Below, piece by piece: positions 63,901-64,000 of a DNA stretch of 64,000 nt. A model generated the notes under the pieces. It did not search any database. It saw nothing but the letters and a program-made list of their open reading frames with translations, and had not been told where the DNA came from. The stretch covers positions 944,501-1,008,500 of the forward strand of contig NC_092581.1 of NCBI RefSeq assembly GCF_037975245.1, written 5' to 3'. The DNA is from Apostichopus japonicus (taxonomy: Eukaryota; Echinodermata; Holothuroidea; Aspidochirotida; Stichopodidae). Each line of letters starts with the position of its first letter. The stretch's first letter is position 1. A program made the position numbers and the translations under genes.

Positions 63901-64000
63901 ACAGACGTTAACATATCCTGGAAGGTACGTTACCAGGAAGATACCATTTAGCTCTTCTAGCCATTCTTGCTCACTGTGAGATTGGTTACTTGTACATTCA
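57843..64000 (-). CDS. EXOC8: Exocyst complex subunit EXO84 (EXOC8), C-terminal part
   Basis: Minus-strand exons 63877-63734, 63040-62989, 62737-62593, 61709-61529, 60710-60460, 59823-59718, 59234-59140, 58794-58627 and 57938-57843 join in phase to 412 residues and a TAG. EXO84 is one of eight exocyst subunits that tether secretory vesicles to the plasma membrane. Characteristic matches to vertebrate EXOC8: NPF then EWLEELPEDLDMSIAQRNFE, SLRGGPQVTRRAVTQLIRLG, YLKIEGAAHLYVTKLCRLFF, SAFVVWTKAELKGFVNQFS, IGLDLTFVLNSLMLKGMQDV, FLREALKLYIPE and FLPLVESKI. This is the helical Cusp/CATCHR-like rod region. The N-terminal coiled coil and the PH domain (about 40% of the family's usual 700-odd residues) lie past the right edge. 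A 29-base candidate exon at 63945-63973 may precede. Confidence 0.95.
57939..58626 (-). other. EXOC8: EXOC8 intron
   Basis: 688 bases; nothing recognised. Confidence 0.75.
58627..58794 (-). CDS. EXOC8: EXOC8 exon: LHPDIISVISEVVENH...
   Basis: 56 codons, LHPDIISVISEVVENHVDLM ... NNIDYIFQEFLPLVESKIQ. Acceptor TTTTATTCCAG, donor CAG|GTTGGT, phase 0. Confidence 0.93.
58795..59139 (-). other. EXOC8: EXOC8 intron
   Basis: 345 bases; nothing recognised. Confidence 0.75.
59140..59234 (-). CDS. EXOC8: EXOC8 exon: QCFVKVATSTVAFVKV...
   Basis: Completes a split Asp codon, then QCFVKVATSTVAFVKVVLSF and LREALKLYIPE. Acceptor TCTTCTAG, donor GAG|GTAAAA, phase 0. Confidence 0.93.
59235..59717 (-). other. 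EXOC8: EXOC8 intron
   Basis: 483 bases, AT-rich; nothing recognised. Confidence 0.75.
59718..59823 (-). CDS. EXOC8: EXOC8 exon: EEKWYPMNLKNPNAAN...
   Basis: Encodes EEKWYPMNLKNPNAANTLIG then EMQKVGYENFQQLVY, the counterpart of the MWRRMNLMTPEAL region. Acceptor CCCTCATCAG, donor TATG|GTAAGA, phase 1. Confidence 0.92.
59824..60459 (-). other. EXOC8: EXOC8 intron
   Basis: 636 bases; nothing recognised. Confidence 0.75.
60460..60710 (-). CDS. EXOC8: EXOC8 exon: AFVVWTKAELKGF...
   Basis: Encodes FVVWTKAELKGFVNQFSRQA ... CVTIARTHCSSLSVIGLDLT ... YNKEQLIEASRHRNM. Acceptor CATCAACAG, donor ATG|GTCAGT, phase 0. Confidence 0.95.
60711..61528 (-). other. EXOC8: EXOC8 intron
   Basis: 818 bases; nothing recognised beyond a short CA run near 61443. 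Confidence 0.75.
61529..61709 (-). CDS. EXOC8: EXOC8 exon: ACDLYLKNRSTAIKQS...
   Basis: Encodes ACDLYLKNRSTAIKQSLRYL then KIEGAAHLYVTKLCRLFFNH and EQQGCFS. Acceptor AAATTGCAG, donor TCGG|GTAAGA, phase 1. Its 5' part is duplicated 241 bases upstream in the intron. Confidence 0.95.
61710..62592 (-). other. EXOC8: EXOC8 intron with partial exon duplicate
   Basis: 883 bases. Roughly 61885-62095 is a diverged copy of 61645-61855, including a dead copy of the exon start. The rest has nothing recognised. Confidence 0.75.
61885..61950 (-). pseudogene. EXOC8: Decayed duplicate of the EXOC8 exon 5' end
   Basis: With an offset of exactly 241 bases, the minus strand here repeats the acceptor TTGCAG and reads ACYVYLKNRNTSVK then TGA, against ACDLYLKNRSTAIKQ in the working exon. 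Similarity continues past the stop (GAGGTATCTCAAT against GAGATATCTCAAT on the plus strand) and upstream into intron (AATAT-TTC-TGG near 61780 and 62010). The premature stop and lack of donor make it non-coding. Confidence 0.82.
62593..62737 (-). CDS. EXOC8: EXOC8 exon: SRVDNRVKQLTDVLTR...
   Basis: Encodes SRVDNRVKQLTDVLTRELQG then SPEKSLRGGPQVTRRAVTQL and IRLGRSTL. Acceptor TTCCCACAG, donor CTA|GTAAGT, phase 0. Confidence 0.95.
62989..63040 (-). CDS. EXOC8: EXOC8 52-base micro-exon
   Basis: Acceptor TTTGACCTACAG, donor TCAA|GTAAGT. Encodes TRYLEQIPMTPPLKEV between split codons, matching the NHYLEDKPSPPPVKEL stretch of the vertebrate protein and exactly bridging phase 1 to phase 2 between its neighbours. 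The frame that reads longest here is a different one. Confidence 0.9.
63041..63733 (-). other. EXOC8: EXOC8 intron
   Basis: 693 bases; nothing recognised. Confidence 0.75.
63734..63877 (-). CDS. EXOC8: EXOC8 exon: FDENNPF...EWLEELPEDLD
   Basis: Acceptor TCTCTCACAG, donor AAAG|GTACAA. Encodes FDENNPFAAHIYETTLQNAE then WLEELPEDLDMSIAQRNFEE and AADMVLK. NPF is also present in the vertebrate protein just before EWIQELPEDLD. Confidence 0.93.
63945..63973 (-). CDS. EXOC8: Possible EXOC8 29-base micro-exon (end of PH domain)
   Basis: AATCTCACAG| then T GAG CAA GAA TGG CTA GAA GAG CTA AAT G |GTATCT. EQEWLEELN resembles the C-terminal helix of the PH domain (vertebrate KREWLEVLE), and its phase-1 end fits the next exon. 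The donor is weak, the piece is tiny, and the vertebrate protein has about 40 more residues in between, so this may be chance. Confidence 0.4.

Overview
The window is nuclear DNA of an animal, most likely an invertebrate deuterostome. An echinoderm is my best guess, and the species is not determined. It is AT-rich, with GT-AG introns of a few hundred bases to 8 kb and abundant microsatellites, minisatellites and small transposons. Three protein-coding genes and one tRNA gene can be assembled. The exon phases join cleanly at every junction used.

Layout: (1) 1-6.2 kb is intergenic: repeat debris, a candidate 1.29 kb solo LTR carrying a 27-bp minisatellite, and two short repeat arrays just upstream of the first gene. 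(2) 6518-17469 (+) is a complete nine-exon gene for a 598-residue WD40 protein with a basic N-terminal helix and an acidic tail. I do not recognise its orthologue. Its last intron holds a hAT-like non-autonomous transposon with a perfect 8-bp target-site duplication. (3) 17.5-24.2 kb is intergenic and includes 4.7 copies of a 198-bp tandem repeat. (4) 24230-52190 (-) is a complete nine-coding-exon zyxin/LPP/TRIP6-family gene of 444 residues: proline-rich Ena/VASP-binding region, export-signal-like helix, three LIM domains. A probable non-coding first exon and ETS-type promoter lie near 53.9 kb. Its introns carry two tRNA-derived SINEs, a PIF/Harbinger-like MITE, a 399-bp satellite rich in AGGTCA half-sites, a LINE 3' fragment and a long TA array. 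(5) 54157-54228 (+) is tRNA-Glu(UUC). (6) 57843 to the right edge (-) is the C-terminal part of exocyst subunit EXO84 (EXOC8), nine supported exons (412 residues) plus a possible tenth micro-exon. The N-terminal half lies beyond the window.

The genes do not form an operon or pathway unit. The zyxin-family protein (focal adhesion/actin) and EXO84 (exocytic vesicle tethering) both act at the cell cortex, but that is not evidence of a link. The most unusual observations are two partial exon duplications caught in different states: five 79-bp copies of the end of a LIM exon with its splice donor, and a decayed 241-bp copy of the start of an EXOC8 exon with its acceptor. No previously undescribed multi-gene system is evident.
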